From Natronoglomus mannanivorans (lineage in GTDB: Archaea > Halobacteriota > Halobacteria > Halobacteriales > Natrialbaceae): a stretch of 64,000 bases of DNA. Below, piece after piece: positions 37,128 to 46,166 of this stretch. Each line of letters starts with the position of its first letter. Position 1 is the first letter of the stretch. Position numbers and translations under genes: made by a program. The DNA lies in contig JAOPKB010000015.1 of assembly GCA_025517485.1 (NCBI GenBank), positions 1-64,000 of the forward strand, in the 5' to 3' direction. The notes below the pieces were generated by a model. That model worked only from the letters and a program-made list of their open reading frames with translations, was not told the origin of the DNA and searched no databases.

Positions 37128-38192
37128 ATGGAGACATTCGACATCGGGGACCGGGCAGTTGGCCCAGGCGAACCGACGTACGTGATCGCTGAGGCGGGTT
37201 CGAATCACAATGGCGACCTCGAGACCGCGAAAGAACTCATCGACGCTGCTGCCGACGCTGGAGCAGACGCAGTGAAGTTCCAGACATTTCGGGCGGAGGA
37301 TCTGTACGTCGACGATCGGGGTCTCGTCGACGATCCCGAAGACTCGACGTATGCGCTTCTGGAGAGCCTTGAGCAACCCTACGAGTGGATTCCCGAACTG
37401 TACGAGTACTGTGAGTCACGGGACATCCAGTTCATGTCGTCGCCGTTCGACGAACGATCGGCTGCAGAACTCGCGGAGTACGTCCCGGCGTTCAAGGTAG
37501 CATCGTTTACACTGTCGCATCATCCGTTCCTCGAGGAACTCGCTGAGTACGACAAGCCCGTGATTATGTCAACGGGAGCTCACGAACAGGCAGAGGTCGA
37601 GGAAGCTGTTGGGGTGCTTCGGGAGAACGGCGTTGAGGACATTGCGTTGCTTCACTGTGTCTCGTCGTATCCGACGTCCCTTGAGGAGATCAACGTCCGC
37701 GCAGTCGAGACGCTGGACCGGGAGTTCGATACCGTGGTCGGGTTCTCGGATCACACGACCGATCCTGCGACCGCTCCCGCTGCCGCCGTGGCACTCGGTG
37801 CGTCTGTGGTTGAAAAACACTTCACCCTTGATAAGGAGATGGAGGGGCCAGATCACTCGTTCGCACTTGAGCCAGAGGGGTTAGTGGAGATGATTGAAGA
37901 CATTCGATCGACAGAGAAAGCACTAGGAGATGGAAGCCTGTCTCTTTTAGATCCCGAAACCGGTTCAGCGAATAGAGCTAGACGGCGATTATTCGTAAGT
38001 GAGGACATTTCAGCGGGCGAACGGTTAACAGATGCAACTGTGGACATCCTCCGACCGGGTTACACTTGTCGTGAAGGACTCCATCCGAGATATTACGACA
38101 ATGTTCTGGGGGCAGAAACAACGAGAGACTTGTCTGCTGGTGATCCACTTACCGAAACGGATATTGACGTAGAACTATCTTCGGACGATTAA
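37128..38192 (+). CDS. neuB: N-acetylneuraminate/pseudaminate/legionaminate synthase (NeuB family)
   Basis: The 354-residue enzyme has AEAGSNHNGDLETAKELIDA, DAVKFQTFRAEDL, MSSPFDERS and HCVSSYPT, the NeuB TIM-barrel motifs, followed by an SAF (antifreeze-like) domain (residues ~290-350, RRRLFVSEDISAGE). It condenses phosphoenolpyruvate with an amino-hexose to form a nonulosonic acid. The neighbouring PseG-like hydrolase suggests pseudaminate (PseI role), but the family alone cannot tell Pse from Leg or sialic acid. Confidence 0.88.
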   Translation: METFDIGDRAVGPGEPTYVIAEAGSNHNGDLETAKELIDAAADAGADAVKFQTFRAEDLYVDDRGLVDDPEDSTYALLESLEQPYEWIPELYEYCESRDIQFMSSPFDERSAAELAEYVPAFKVASFTLSHHPFLEELAEYDKPVIMSTGAHEQAEVEEAVGVLRENGVEDIALLHCVSSYPTSLEEINVRAVETLDREFDTVVGFSDHTTDPATAPAAAVALGASVVEKHFTLDKEMEGPDHSFALEPEGLVEMIEDIRSTEKALGDGSLSLLDPETGSANRARRRLFVSEDISAGERLTDATVDILRPGYTCREGLHPRYYDNVLGAETTRDLSAGDPLTETDIDVELSSDD

Positions 38193-38206
38193 TCAGAATA
38201 CCACTG

Positions 38207-38215
38207 TTTATATAT
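38207..38215 (+). promoter_or_regulatory. TATA box of the ATP-grasp operon
   Basis: TTTATATAT is centred 29 bp before the ATG at 38240, matching a leaderless transcript; it separates this operon from neuB. Confidence 0.55.
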
Positions 38216-38239
38216 GGTCTCACATACTGTTTTTGAATA

Positions 38240-39346
38240 ATGAAACGTGCGTTAGTTCTGGGTGTCGTTGCCAGTCAGGCGGACGCAATTCGATACCTTC
38301 GGTCTGAAGGGTGGTACGTTATTGGGTGCGCTCATGAGAGACGAGGTGCGGGGCTGGATGTTGTTAACCAGTTTGAATTAATTGATATCAAAGAGACAGA
38401 AGTGGTTAAGCAGTTAGCACGTAGTGAGGATGTAGACATTATTTACTCGGTTGGTTCAGACTTGGCAATCCACACTGCAACCGAGGTATCGGCGGAACTT
38501 GACCTCCCCTATTTCATCGAACCATCCACTATTGAATTAATTGATAACAAGGCTCGGCTTCGTGAGTTTTTGAACAGTCGTGCTATCTCAACGGTATCGT
38601 ACGAGCGGGTTACATCAAAGGAGGAACTCACTTCGTTTGATCAGTTCCCCGCAATAGTGAAGCCAACTGATAGTTACGGTCAACGTGGTGTATTCAAGGT
38701 TGAGAGTGAATCAGAGGCCAAAGAACGGTTTAATACTGCGTCACAGCACTCGACTCACGGAGATGTGCTGATAGAAGAATATCTCGATGGGCCGGAGATC
38801 TCAGTTAATGCCTTTGTCGAAGATTCTACGGTTTCATTCGCTGTCCTCTCGGATCGGATTGTTGCTAATGAGACACGGGGGGTTCCAAAAGCTCACGTCC
38901 TCCCATCGAGCGCAGTAACAGGATATGAAGAAGACGTAGTAGACCTTGTCCGGCAGGCCGTTGAGGCATTAGGTATTACGAATGGACCACTGTATTACCA
39001 GTTGAAGCTGACTGATGATGGGCCAAAAATAATTGAAATTGCCCCTCGATTGGATGGATGTCATCTGTGGCGACTCATCAAGCACTCCTGTGGTGTAGAT
39101 CTCTTAGAAGCGACGTTTCAGTCACTGACTGGAGAACAGTCTAACCAGCTTTCCGTCGACAGTATCACTCCATACCGGCTTGAGTTCCTGATGGAGACGC
39201 CTGACAAGCCGTTTGACCGCCATCAATACGAGATTCCGGAGGAATCGGTATATTCCGAATTTTATTATGACTCAGGTGACGAAATCCGAGCAACAAACAG
39301 TGTTTTAGAGAAGGTTGGGTATTATATCACCCGTGATGGCGAATGA
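38240..39346 (+). CDS. ATP-grasp family ligase
   Basis: The 368-residue protein has an N-terminal alpha/beta domain (MKRALVLGVVASQADAIRYL), then an ATP-grasp core with IVKPTDSYGQRGVFKV, VLIEEYLDGPEISVNAFV and the metal-binding EIAPRLDGC near residue 275. ATP-grasp enzymes join a carboxylate to an amine or thiol. Set between neuB and an epimerase, it could attach an amino acid or other acyl group to the sugar, which is inference. Overlaps the next gene by ATGA. Confidence 0.82.
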   Translation: MKRALVLGVVASQADAIRYLRSEGWYVIGCAHERRGAGLDVVNQFELIDIKETEVVKQLARSEDVDIIYSVGSDLAIHTATEVSAELDLPYFIEPSTIELIDNKARLREFLNSRAISTVSYERVTSKEELTSFDQFPAIVKPTDSYGQRGVFKVESESEAKERFNTASQHSTHGDVLIEEYLDGPEISVNAFVEDSTVSFAVLSDRIVANETRGVPKAHVLPSSAVTGYEEDVVDLVRQAVEALGITNGPLYYQLKLTDDGPKIIEIAPRLDGCHLWRLIKHSCGVDLLEATFQSLTGEQSNQLSVDSITPYRLEFLMETPDKPFDRHQYEIPEESVYSEFYYDSGDEIRATNSVLEKVGYYITRDGE

Positions 39347-40236
39347 AAGTCGCTGTTACCGGAGCAACAGGATTTATCGGTCAGTATGTCGTCAAACGGC
39401 TCCTTTCCAGTGGTCATACAGTTGTGGCGATCGGTCGGAACGAAACGAAACTTCGAGAGACGTTTTCGGACGAACCAGTTCAGCTTCATGTATCAGATTA
39501 TGAGGTCGAAAGTCTTCGGGGTGGACTTGCTGGTGCGGATGCTGTTGTTCACTTGGCTGCGAAACGTGCAGGCTTTGAATCAACAATAACACAGACTGAG
39601 GTATTCCATACAAATATTCAATTGACCAAGTCGGTGTTTCGTGCAGCACTCACTGAGAATGTTCAGAATATATGTCAATCCTCATCTATCTCTGTTTATT
39701 CGCTCTCACAAGATATCCCTTTTTCTGAGGAACAGCGCACGATGCCGCCAAATATGTACGGTATAAGTAAGGTCATGTGTGAAAACATGGCAGATATTCT
39801 GAGGCATAACTATGACATAAATATAGCTTCTCTTAGGATATCTAGTGTGTATGGATTTGGAGAACGATCTCTTGGTGTGTTTATGACTTTTGTTGAACGT
39901 GCAAGAGATAATAAACAATTGGTTGTACACGGTCAAGGTAAAGACGCACGGGATTTTATATATGTTCGTGATGTTGCTTGCGCAGTAGAAGCAGCTATTG
40001 AATCAAATATAAGTGGTGTGTTCAATATTGGGAGTGGAAAAGCACATTCGATATTTGAAATAGCGACGAAGATCAATGAAATATTTGATAACAGCGGAAA
40101 TTTGAAGTTTGACAAATCAGTTGATGTGGAACCTATGCATCATTATTTAGATTGTTCAAAAGCGGCTCATCAATTAGATTGGGAAGCAAAATATTCTCTT
40201 ACCGAAGCAATTAAAGATATGAAGAAAATATATTGA
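39343..40236 (+). CDS. NAD-dependent sugar epimerase/dehydratase
   Basis: The 297-residue protein starts MKVAVTGATGFIGQYVVKRL and has HLAAKRAGFEST, SSSISVYS and YGISKVMCE (YxxxK). The C-terminal part is AT-rich in codon use. Overlaps the ATP-grasp gene at ATGA, and the sulfatase-like gene follows 14 bp later. It probably acts on a nucleotide sugar of the same pathway; substrate unknown. Confidence 0.82.
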   Translation: MKVAVTGATGFIGQYVVKRLLSSGHTVVAIGRNETKLRETFSDEPVQLHVSDYEVESLRGGLAGADAVVHLAAKRAGFESTITQTEVFHTNIQLTKSVFRAALTENVQNICQSSSISVYSLSQDIPFSEEQRTMPPNMYGISKVMCENMADILRHNYDINIASLRISSVYGFGERSLGVFMTFVERARDNKQLVVHGQGKDARDFIYVRDVACAVEAAIESNISGVFNIGSGKAHSIFEIATKINEIFDNSGNLKFDKSVDVEPMHHYLDCSKAAHQLDWEAKYSLTEAIKDMKKIY

Positions 40237-40250
40237 TAGAGAGACGACAC

Positions 40251-41705
40251 ATGAATGTCCTATTACTGATTATGGATTCTGTTCAGGCAAAGAATACCTC
40301 ACTACATAATCATTCAAACGATACAACACCGTTTCTCTCAGAACTTTCTGACTCTGCAACGACGTACAAACAGGCAAGAGCACCAAGCTTCTTTAGCCTC
40401 CCCAGCCATGCAAGTATGTTTTCAGGACTACACGCTGTAGAACACGGAGCTACATCAAAAACAGATTCTCTTTCACATGAAACCATCTTTGAGTGGTTGG
40501 CTAATAAGGGATATTCAACCGGCCTTTTTTCTTCAAATGTGTACCTTTCAAAGGATGAATTTGGACTTAATAAGGGCTTCAGTCACATTTTTGGTAGGAA
40601 CGACTTCTTGGTTGCAAAATCAAGCACAAAATATCCACATCAGAACGCACTTAATCCTCTGAAGTACCGTTCCGGTTCAAATGGTGACAGGAATATAAAA
40701 TATATTCTGAAATCACTCGGTTCTGAGCAACCTCTCCAGTCTATACTAAATGGCGTGGCCTCTAAGTTAGATGGCACTGTTTTCCCGTACGGTCTTTCTG
40801 AACCTGAACCAAACGGATCTCAGGTTCTAACAAATGATTTCTTGAAGTGGCATGGTAATCAAACGCAAAACTGGGCTGCAGTTATTAATTTCATGGATAC
40901 ACACTTCCCTTATTTGCCAAAGGCAGAACACAACCTTTGGGGAAATGACGATCTCCTACAGTATCAAGAGAAGATAACGAACCCCCGCGTAGACTTTCTT
41001 ACGGGTGAACAACCCTGGTGGATTGCTAAAGCACTTGAGTCGGTATACGACGGAACTATCCATCAAGTTGATCAAGCTATCTCCCGCATTTACTCGGAAC
41101 TTTCACGTCGAGGAGACGCCGAAGATACTTTAATTATAGTTACCAGTGATCACGGTGAAGGGTTTGGTGAACGTAGTCGGGTAATTCCTGGTTTTAGAAT
41201 TGTTGGTCACGCTGCTGGATTACACGAACTGCTGACCCATGTCCCGTTGCTGGTTCAGTTCCCGGGACAGAGTGATTCAGTAACAATTAATGATGTAGCT
41301 ACTATCCGGAAAATATATGATTTAATCAAACAAGTTGTGGATGAGAGCTACACTCAAGATATCCTTTGTCCAGAACATGTTTTATCCTTTGCAGAATTGA
41401 CAGACAGAACTGAACAACTTTCTGCTGAAAACGCTGCAGGTGAGTTAGAGCTTACTGACCTGCCAAGGAAAATGTATGCAGTATATGAAAACACTGATAA
41501 CGGTGTTAATAAATATATCAAATCTGGAGATTCGGAGTACTTAATACAAATCCGGAACACTCATGAAGCAATGCTTTTTGACACCCAAACCAATAATGGG
41601 TTGGTTGAATCTGTCTATGATGATTTAGACTATAATGCTAGTGACACTAGTACAGCAATAAGTCAGGATACTGCGAAACACCTAGAAGATCTTGGATATC
41701 TATAA
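40251..41705 (+). CDS. sulfatase/alkaline-phosphatase-superfamily protein
   Basis: The 484-residue protein starts MNVLLLIMDSVQAKNTSLHN (metal-binding D in LIMDSV), has FFSLPSHASMFSG where sulfatases carry CxPSR, and IVTSDHGEGFGE with the DHG metal site. No cysteine is at the nucleophile position; a serine lies there, as in phospho- or sulfo-transferases of the superfamily. It may add or remove a phosphate or sulfate on the glycan. The TTG start six codons earlier was rejected for the ATG. Confidence 0.8.
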   Translation: MNVLLLIMDSVQAKNTSLHNHSNDTTPFLSELSDSATTYKQARAPSFFSLPSHASMFSGLHAVEHGATSKTDSLSHETIFEWLANKGYSTGLFSSNVYLSKDEFGLNKGFSHIFGRNDFLVAKSSTKYPHQNALNPLKYRSGSNGDRNIKYILKSLGSEQPLQSILNGVASKLDGTVFPYGLSEPEPNGSQVLTNDFLKWHGNQTQNWAAVINFMDTHFPYLPKAEHNLWGNDDLLQYQEKITNPRVDFLTGEQPWWIAKALESVYDGTIHQVDQAISRIYSELSRRGDAEDTLIIVTSDHGEGFGERSRVIPGFRIVGHAAGLHELLTHVPLLVQFPGQSDSVTINDVATIRKIYDLIKQVVDESYTQDILCPEHVLSFAELTDRTEQLSAENAAGELELTDLPRKMYAVYENTDNGVNKYIKSGDSEYLIQIRNTHEAMLFDTQTNNGLVESVYDDLDYNASDTSTAISQDTAKHLEDLGYL

Positions 41706-41710
41706 AATCT

Positions 41711-42697
41711 CTAACAATTAATTAATCCATTTACAATTCGTATTGCACCATTTCCATCAATCAACCTGCTGTATTTTTCCCACAATTCTTTTCTCATTTT
41801 GGAACTGGTTATCATTTTATCTACTTCTTTGTGAAGTGTCTGGTTTTCCCAAATGACGGTCCCAAGTCTTTGTTTTGATAATGCACGTGCAATCGGGAGT
41901 TGGTTATCAGCTTCAACCAATCCAATTACTGGCGTATTTGTTGCAATTAATTCGTATGTTGTCGTCCCAAGAGCGGTAACTGCGAAGTCTGCTTTAAACA
42001 TCAATTCAGAGAGATTATTTGGAGTTTGATGGACATTCCAACGACAATTATGGTTGTTTGCAGCCCTCCTTATTTCATTTTTATTATTATATCCGGGGCC
42101 GATTATCACATCAACAGAGATGTCCTGATTGTCAAAAGCGGCCATCACTTCTGGTGTACGGTTATTCACATCACTTCCCCCCATTAGGATTATCGCTCTT
42201 TCAGGATTTTCGCGGAAAACTATGTTTGGTCCAGGTGGATTTGAGAACTCCTCTCGAAGCAGTAGATACTCTGGACCAAGACACCATTTTGGTTCTTCGC
42301 CGGCCCAGTTGTATTCGATATCCGCTGCAAACACATGCCCATTTATCAATATGTCACAATAAAGGTCATATCTTGCATCACCTTGAATAACTGCTACAGT
42401 ATCCGTAACATCCGAAAGACTCTTTTGATATTCCTGATCAACTCCGTATGAGTCTGTTACTATTACATCACTATCTTTCCTTCTCAAAATCTCAATAACG
42501 GCTTCCTGTTCGTTTTCCTCTGGTATCTGGTGGGTTTGGATCCCGTCTGGACAAATCTCCTTCACACTTTTTGGAGTTGTTGTTATATATGTTGTATTTA
42601 TGTCACGGCGGAGTAATTCTGTAGCAAGCGCTCCAGTTCGGACGAGATGACCGTAGCCGAGTTCGGGCCCTCCATCCGCCCGGATTGCGACTTTCAT
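41711..42697 (-). CDS. UDP-sugar hydrolase, PseG/SpsG-like
   Basis: The 328-residue GT-B protein starts MKVAIRADGGPELGYGHLVR, the RADGGxxxGxGHxxR signature of PseG, which releases the 2,4-diacetamido sugar from UDP before the NeuB-family step. ILMGGSDVNN and FAVTALGTTTYELIAT are the nucleotide-binding loops. It is AT-rich and starts where the downstream cytidylyltransferase ends (TAATG). A truncated related copy is at 43796-43981. Confidence 0.83.
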   Translation of the reverse strand: MKVAIRADGGPELGYGHLVRTGALATELLRRDINTTYITTTPKSVKEICPDGIQTHQIPEENEQEAVIEILRRKDSDVIVTDSYGVDQEYQKSLSDVTDTVAVIQGDARYDLYCDILINGHVFAADIEYNWAGEEPKWCLGPEYLLLREEFSNPPGPNIVFRENPERAIILMGGSDVNNRTPEVMAAFDNQDISVDVIIGPGYNNKNEIRRAANNHNCRWNVHQTPNNLSELMFKADFAVTALGTTTYELIATNTPVIGLVEADNQLPIARALSKQRLGTVIWENQTLHKEVDKMITSSKMRKELWEKYSRLIDGNGAIRIVNGLINC

Positions 42698-43440
42698 TAA
42701 ACCGATTTTTGTTCCACGTGCTGGTTAATCGTTGCGAGATTGTGTTCGTCAATGTACTGGACTACGTCACGTACGTCGAGATTGTCCTCGTACTCAACCT
42801 TGTGATACACTGTCTCAAGCAACTGGTAATCGGCCGGTTCGTCGAGCGTGAGCCGGAGATCGGTGCGATCCTGAAGCCACGGTTCGTCGAACACTGCACT
42901 GGACTCGAGGCTGGACAGCTCGAACGCCTCGGGATGTTCCCGGTAGTACGGCGTCACGTGCTCGCGATGGTGGGGCTCAGTCGATTCAGCACACACTCGT
43001 TCGAACGACTCGGCAGTAAAGACCTCGCAGGTCAGCCCACGCGGGAACGTTCGCTCGAGTCCGGCAGACACGTACTCGATATCGCTTTCCCTGATGCGCC
43101 GAATGCTGTCGTCGATAAACCGAGGGGAAATGAGTGGGCAATCGGCCGTCACTCGGACCACGATCTCCGGATCGTACTGCTCAAGTGCCTGTTCGAACCG
43201 ACTCAACACGTCCGATTCGCTCCCCCTGATGACGTCCGCACCGAACTCAGGTGCGTACTGTTCGATGACGTCGTCCTGGGGTTCATTCGAGGTCGCGACG
43301 ACGACATCGGTTACGGCGTCGGCGTGGCTGACTCGAGTGACGACATGCTCGATTGTCGGTCGACCGTCGAGGGGATACATCACTTTGCCTGGGAGGCGAG
43401 TAGAGCCGACTCGAGCTTGAATAACTGCAACTACTCTCAT
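42697..43440 (-). CDS. CMP-nonulosonate cytidylyltransferase (SpsF/PseF-like)
   Basis: The 247-residue enzyme starts MRVVAVIQARVGSTRLPGKV, the SpsF signature, with VRVTADCPLIS and LRLTLDEPADYQLLETVY. It activates the nonulosonic acid as its CMP derivative, completing the pathway. It is the first gene of a two-gene minus-strand operon with the PseG-like hydrolase. A frameshifted related copy lies at 43981-44515. Confidence 0.85.
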   Translation of the reverse strand: MRVVAVIQARVGSTRLPGKVMYPLDGRPTIEHVVTRVSHADAVTDVVVATSNEPQDDVIEQYAPEFGADVIRGSESDVLSRFEQALEQYDPEIVVRVTADCPLISPRFIDDSIRRIRESDIEYVSAGLERTFPRGLTCEVFTAESFERVCAESTEPHHREHVTPYYREHPEAFELSSLESSAVFDEPWLQDRTDLRLTLDEPADYQLLETVYHKVEYEDNLDVRDVVQYIDEHNLATINQHVEQKSV

Positions 43441-43776
43441 TATCTACATTATCAACTTCTGGTGTCTATTGTCTTTTGGAATCGAGTGCCAGTGATCAAG
43501 GCCTTAGCGAACAGATCGTCCTATCTCTCGACTCAAAGCCTGACAGTTCGAGCTCCTTGGAATGTTCCCAGTAGTATAAAATCGTTACCTCCCAAACGAG
43601 TCGAGAGAATGCTATCTGAACGCTACTAAACAGTCACTTTCTGTATGATTAGACGATCAGTCTCGGTTGCTACCGCGGAGTAGATCAAGGCAGTTCCAAG
43701 ATACCGTTCCGAACAGACCAGATCAACCGAATTTCGACGGTAGCTGCCGAAAGCTGCCGCTCATCGTCAACGGACA
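43441..43776. other. no gene
   Basis: Between the cytidylyltransferase start and the palindrome only short shadow frames are seen; the promoter for 42697-43440 must lie in its first 60 bp. Confidence 0.4.
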
Positions 43777-43808
43777 GGCCGTGAGCTGACCCCGGTCAGC
43801 TCACGGCC
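43777..43808. repeat. perfect 15-bp palindrome at a truncation point
   Basis: GGCCGTGAGCTGACC at 43777-43791 is followed by CC and then its exact reverse complement. ACAGGC/GCCTGT lie just outside. It falls at the truncated 3' end of the PseG-like remnant and supplies that frame's stop, suggesting a fold-back deletion product or a very stable terminator. Confidence 0.7.
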
Positions 43809-43981
43809 ATTGCCTGTGACGCCGGCACACCTACCTCGTTCCCTTTGTTCGGGGTCGGGTGTCGTCGTCGCAACGGTGACGGTGTGTCCCCGCTCCAGCA
43901 ATCCTCGACAACCGCCCCCGAGCGCACGAGGTGGCCGTATCCGATGTCCTTGTTGCCGTCAGCGTGAATCGTGAGGTGCAT
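43796..43981 (-). pseudogene. truncated PseG/SpsG-like hydrolase
   Basis: MHLTIHADGNKDIGYGHLVR is the PseG start motif. A frameshift follows: the neighbouring frame continues GLLERGHTVTVATTTP, the family sequence, before everything ends at the palindrome. About 80% of the gene is missing. Its ATG overlaps the stop of the adjacent cytidylyltransferase remnant, as a coupled pair would. Confidence 0.8.
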
Positions 43982-44515
43982 CAGTTCCCCTTCTGTTCGA
44001 CACCCGCGTTCTGTTCGTCCAGTCCGTGCTCGCCGACGTACCGGATGGCATCGTGAAGGTCAAGCAGTTCATCGTGAGGAACCCCGGCGTACACCCGCCG
44101 GAGGAATTCGTAATCCGCCGGCTCGTCGAGGGGCAGACGGAGATGCCTAGTCCTGCAGCCACGACTCCCCGAAGACTTCCTTTGAGGTGACGGACACGTG
44201 CTCGAAACGTTCAGCCTGTTCGTGGTAGTACGGCGTGACGTGTTCGCGGTGGTGTGGCTCGGTCGCTTCCTCACAGACCGTGGCGAAACTCGTCGCGGTG
44301 AACGCCTCGACATCGAGGCCGCGCGGGAACGTGCGGTCGAGGATGTTCAAACTGTAGTCGGCAGTCGCCTCGTCGAGGTGCTCGACGACGCGGTCGAGTA
44401 CCGCCGGCGAGAGCAGCGGACAGTCGGCGGTCACGCGCACCAACACATCGGTGTCGTATCGCTCGACTGCGCGCTCGAAGCGCTCCAGCACGTCGGTCTC
44501 GCTCCCGCGTATTTC
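43981..44515 (-). pseudogene. 5'-truncated, frameshifted SpsF/PseF-like cytidylyltransferase
   Basis: The minus strand reads RGSETDVLERFERAVERYDT, LVRVTADCPLLSPAVLDR and EHVTPYYHEQ, then a stop at 44147; in another frame it goes on RHLRLPLDEPADYEFLRRVY to 43981. The first ~80 residues, including the SpsF start motif, are gone and the sequence joins abruptly to an unrelated plus-strand gene near 44515. Confidence 0.82.
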
Positions 44516-45548
44516 ACCTCGCGGCTCGACTACCTCAATACCAGTGAGGCGACTCTCCTGTTCGGTTTTCCCATCCATGAGTCTGCGACCCGTCCGAAGT
44601 ACTACCGTACCGCCGGACATCTCAACGAGGTTGAGCCGCCGATCATCCCCATTGCAGGCATTCACAAGTTCTTCCCCGGCGACGAGCGGGAACTCGCCAC
44701 CCAGGAGTTCGGCCCGAAGACGCGAGGGGTTCTCGACAGACTCGTCCCGAACTGTCCCGACGAGAAGATTCCAGCGCGCACGCAGTGGGCCGAGCGCGTG
44801 CTGGAGCAAAACGGCCACGACGCAGTGTTGACCGGCGACCCGGCGTGGTACGACTCTGGATGATTGGTCGAGAGTTCCCCCGACCTGAGTCGGTCAACCA
44901 GCTCATGTTCACCACACCACACAAATCACGTTATTTCGACCAGGCCGAGAAGTTGCTCTGTCGTCTCACGCGGGTGTTCCCCGAAGCCCGACGCGTCATA
45001 TCACTTCAATCTGCACCAGGCGACGTTGAACGCGAACTCATTGAGGTAGGCGAGCGACAGGACCGGGAGATACGTTACGCGAGTCACGATACCGACAACA
45101 TCGAGTACTACCGGGAGTCGGACCTCCACGTCGGCTACCGCAAGCATGGACATCTGGCCCACCTCCGGTGGCGGCGTCCGTCGGTGGTGCTCGCGGAGGA
45201 CTCGCGTGCCCAGGGCCTGAACGAGACGCTCGGAACGGCGGGAGTTCCGGCATTCGCGCGGCTATTCGAGCCACAGCGGGAGCAGAGGCTGGTCGCACTC
45301 ACGCAATCGAGGCCCGTTCGGGCGGTGAGTCTCACGCTCGGTAGTTTCGGCCTGCCCGACCCTGTCCCGTCGAAGGGTGAACTCGTTGCCCAGTCGAATC
45401 CGGACGCAGTCGACGAAGTGATCCGGTTCGTCAAGCAACAGCAGGCCAACGACTGGGAGTCATACACCCAGGTCCGGAAAGTCATCGACAGGACTACGAG
45501 CACGGTATGGAACCGTATCTTCGAGAAGCAATCGAGGACATCGTGTAG
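44511..45548 (+). pseudogene. polysaccharide pyruvyl-transferase-like gene, truncated and frameshifted
   Basis: The plus strand reads NTSEATLLFGFPIHESATRP, AGIHKFFPGDERELA and DAVLTGDPAWYDSG, then a frame change at about 44862 leads into REFPRPESVNQLMFTTPHKS, YRESDLHVGYRKHGHLAHL and SVVLAEDSRAQGLNETLGT. The last pieces fit pyruvyl-transferase (CsaB/WcaK-like) proteins. The end REAIEDIV and stop 45546-45548 need a further frame change. The N-terminus is missing at the junction with the SpsF remnant. Confidence 0.6.
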
Positions 45549-46166
45549 GACTGGCGAAGCGAGAGACGCGGGAGCAACCACGCATAACCTTCATTCAACA
45601 GAGATTCAAAAGAGAGAAAGAGGATTATATTCTCCCCGACAATCAAACCTCATGCCCGTGGGGATGGCCCGTTCCGCCGTCTCGATTTGGCAGCGTGAAT
45701 TCACTTTCAATACCAAATTTGGCCTGCTCACCATTTTCCACCTTGCGGTTTTTGCGAATGGTTGCTTGATCAACCTTTCTTGTGAACCGGGCTGAGCGTT
45801 TGAGGAACGAACTCACGCGGACTAATCGAAATTTCTGGGCCCCGTTTCAAAGTCGTCATAGAGAGAGCCTTGAAACGCGACCAATTTCTGACTGCCGCAG
45901 AGAACACTTGTTACGGCTGTATTCGCCCCATTCACCAATCTCGGAATTTGAGCGCGATGTACGCACCCCATACATTTTTAATTTTACGAATCAGCGCCGG
46001 TACTCGACAGACGCAAAATCGATCAAGCGAAAACCTGCGGGTGTCGAATGTGACAAATAACATCTATGATTTCAGGATAGGCAGATGACATCCGTGCGTA
46101 CTTATCTACTTGAGAGATAAATACTTCTGCAATTGATGGTTATCGATGAGGTACTCACTCATGATC
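45549..46166. other. no confident gene; one possible tail
   Basis: On the minus strand near 45650-45850 a frame reads FRLVRVSSFLKRSARFTRKV and later NRDGGTGHPHGHEV and stops, perhaps the tail of a lost gene. The rest is AT-rich with no readable gene. Confidence 0.3.

Noticed and set aside
40233-40250. TTG start for the sulfatase-like gene
   Set aside because: It overlaps the stop of the preceding gene and adds six residues not like the family; the ATG at 40251 directly begins the NVLLLIMDSV strand.
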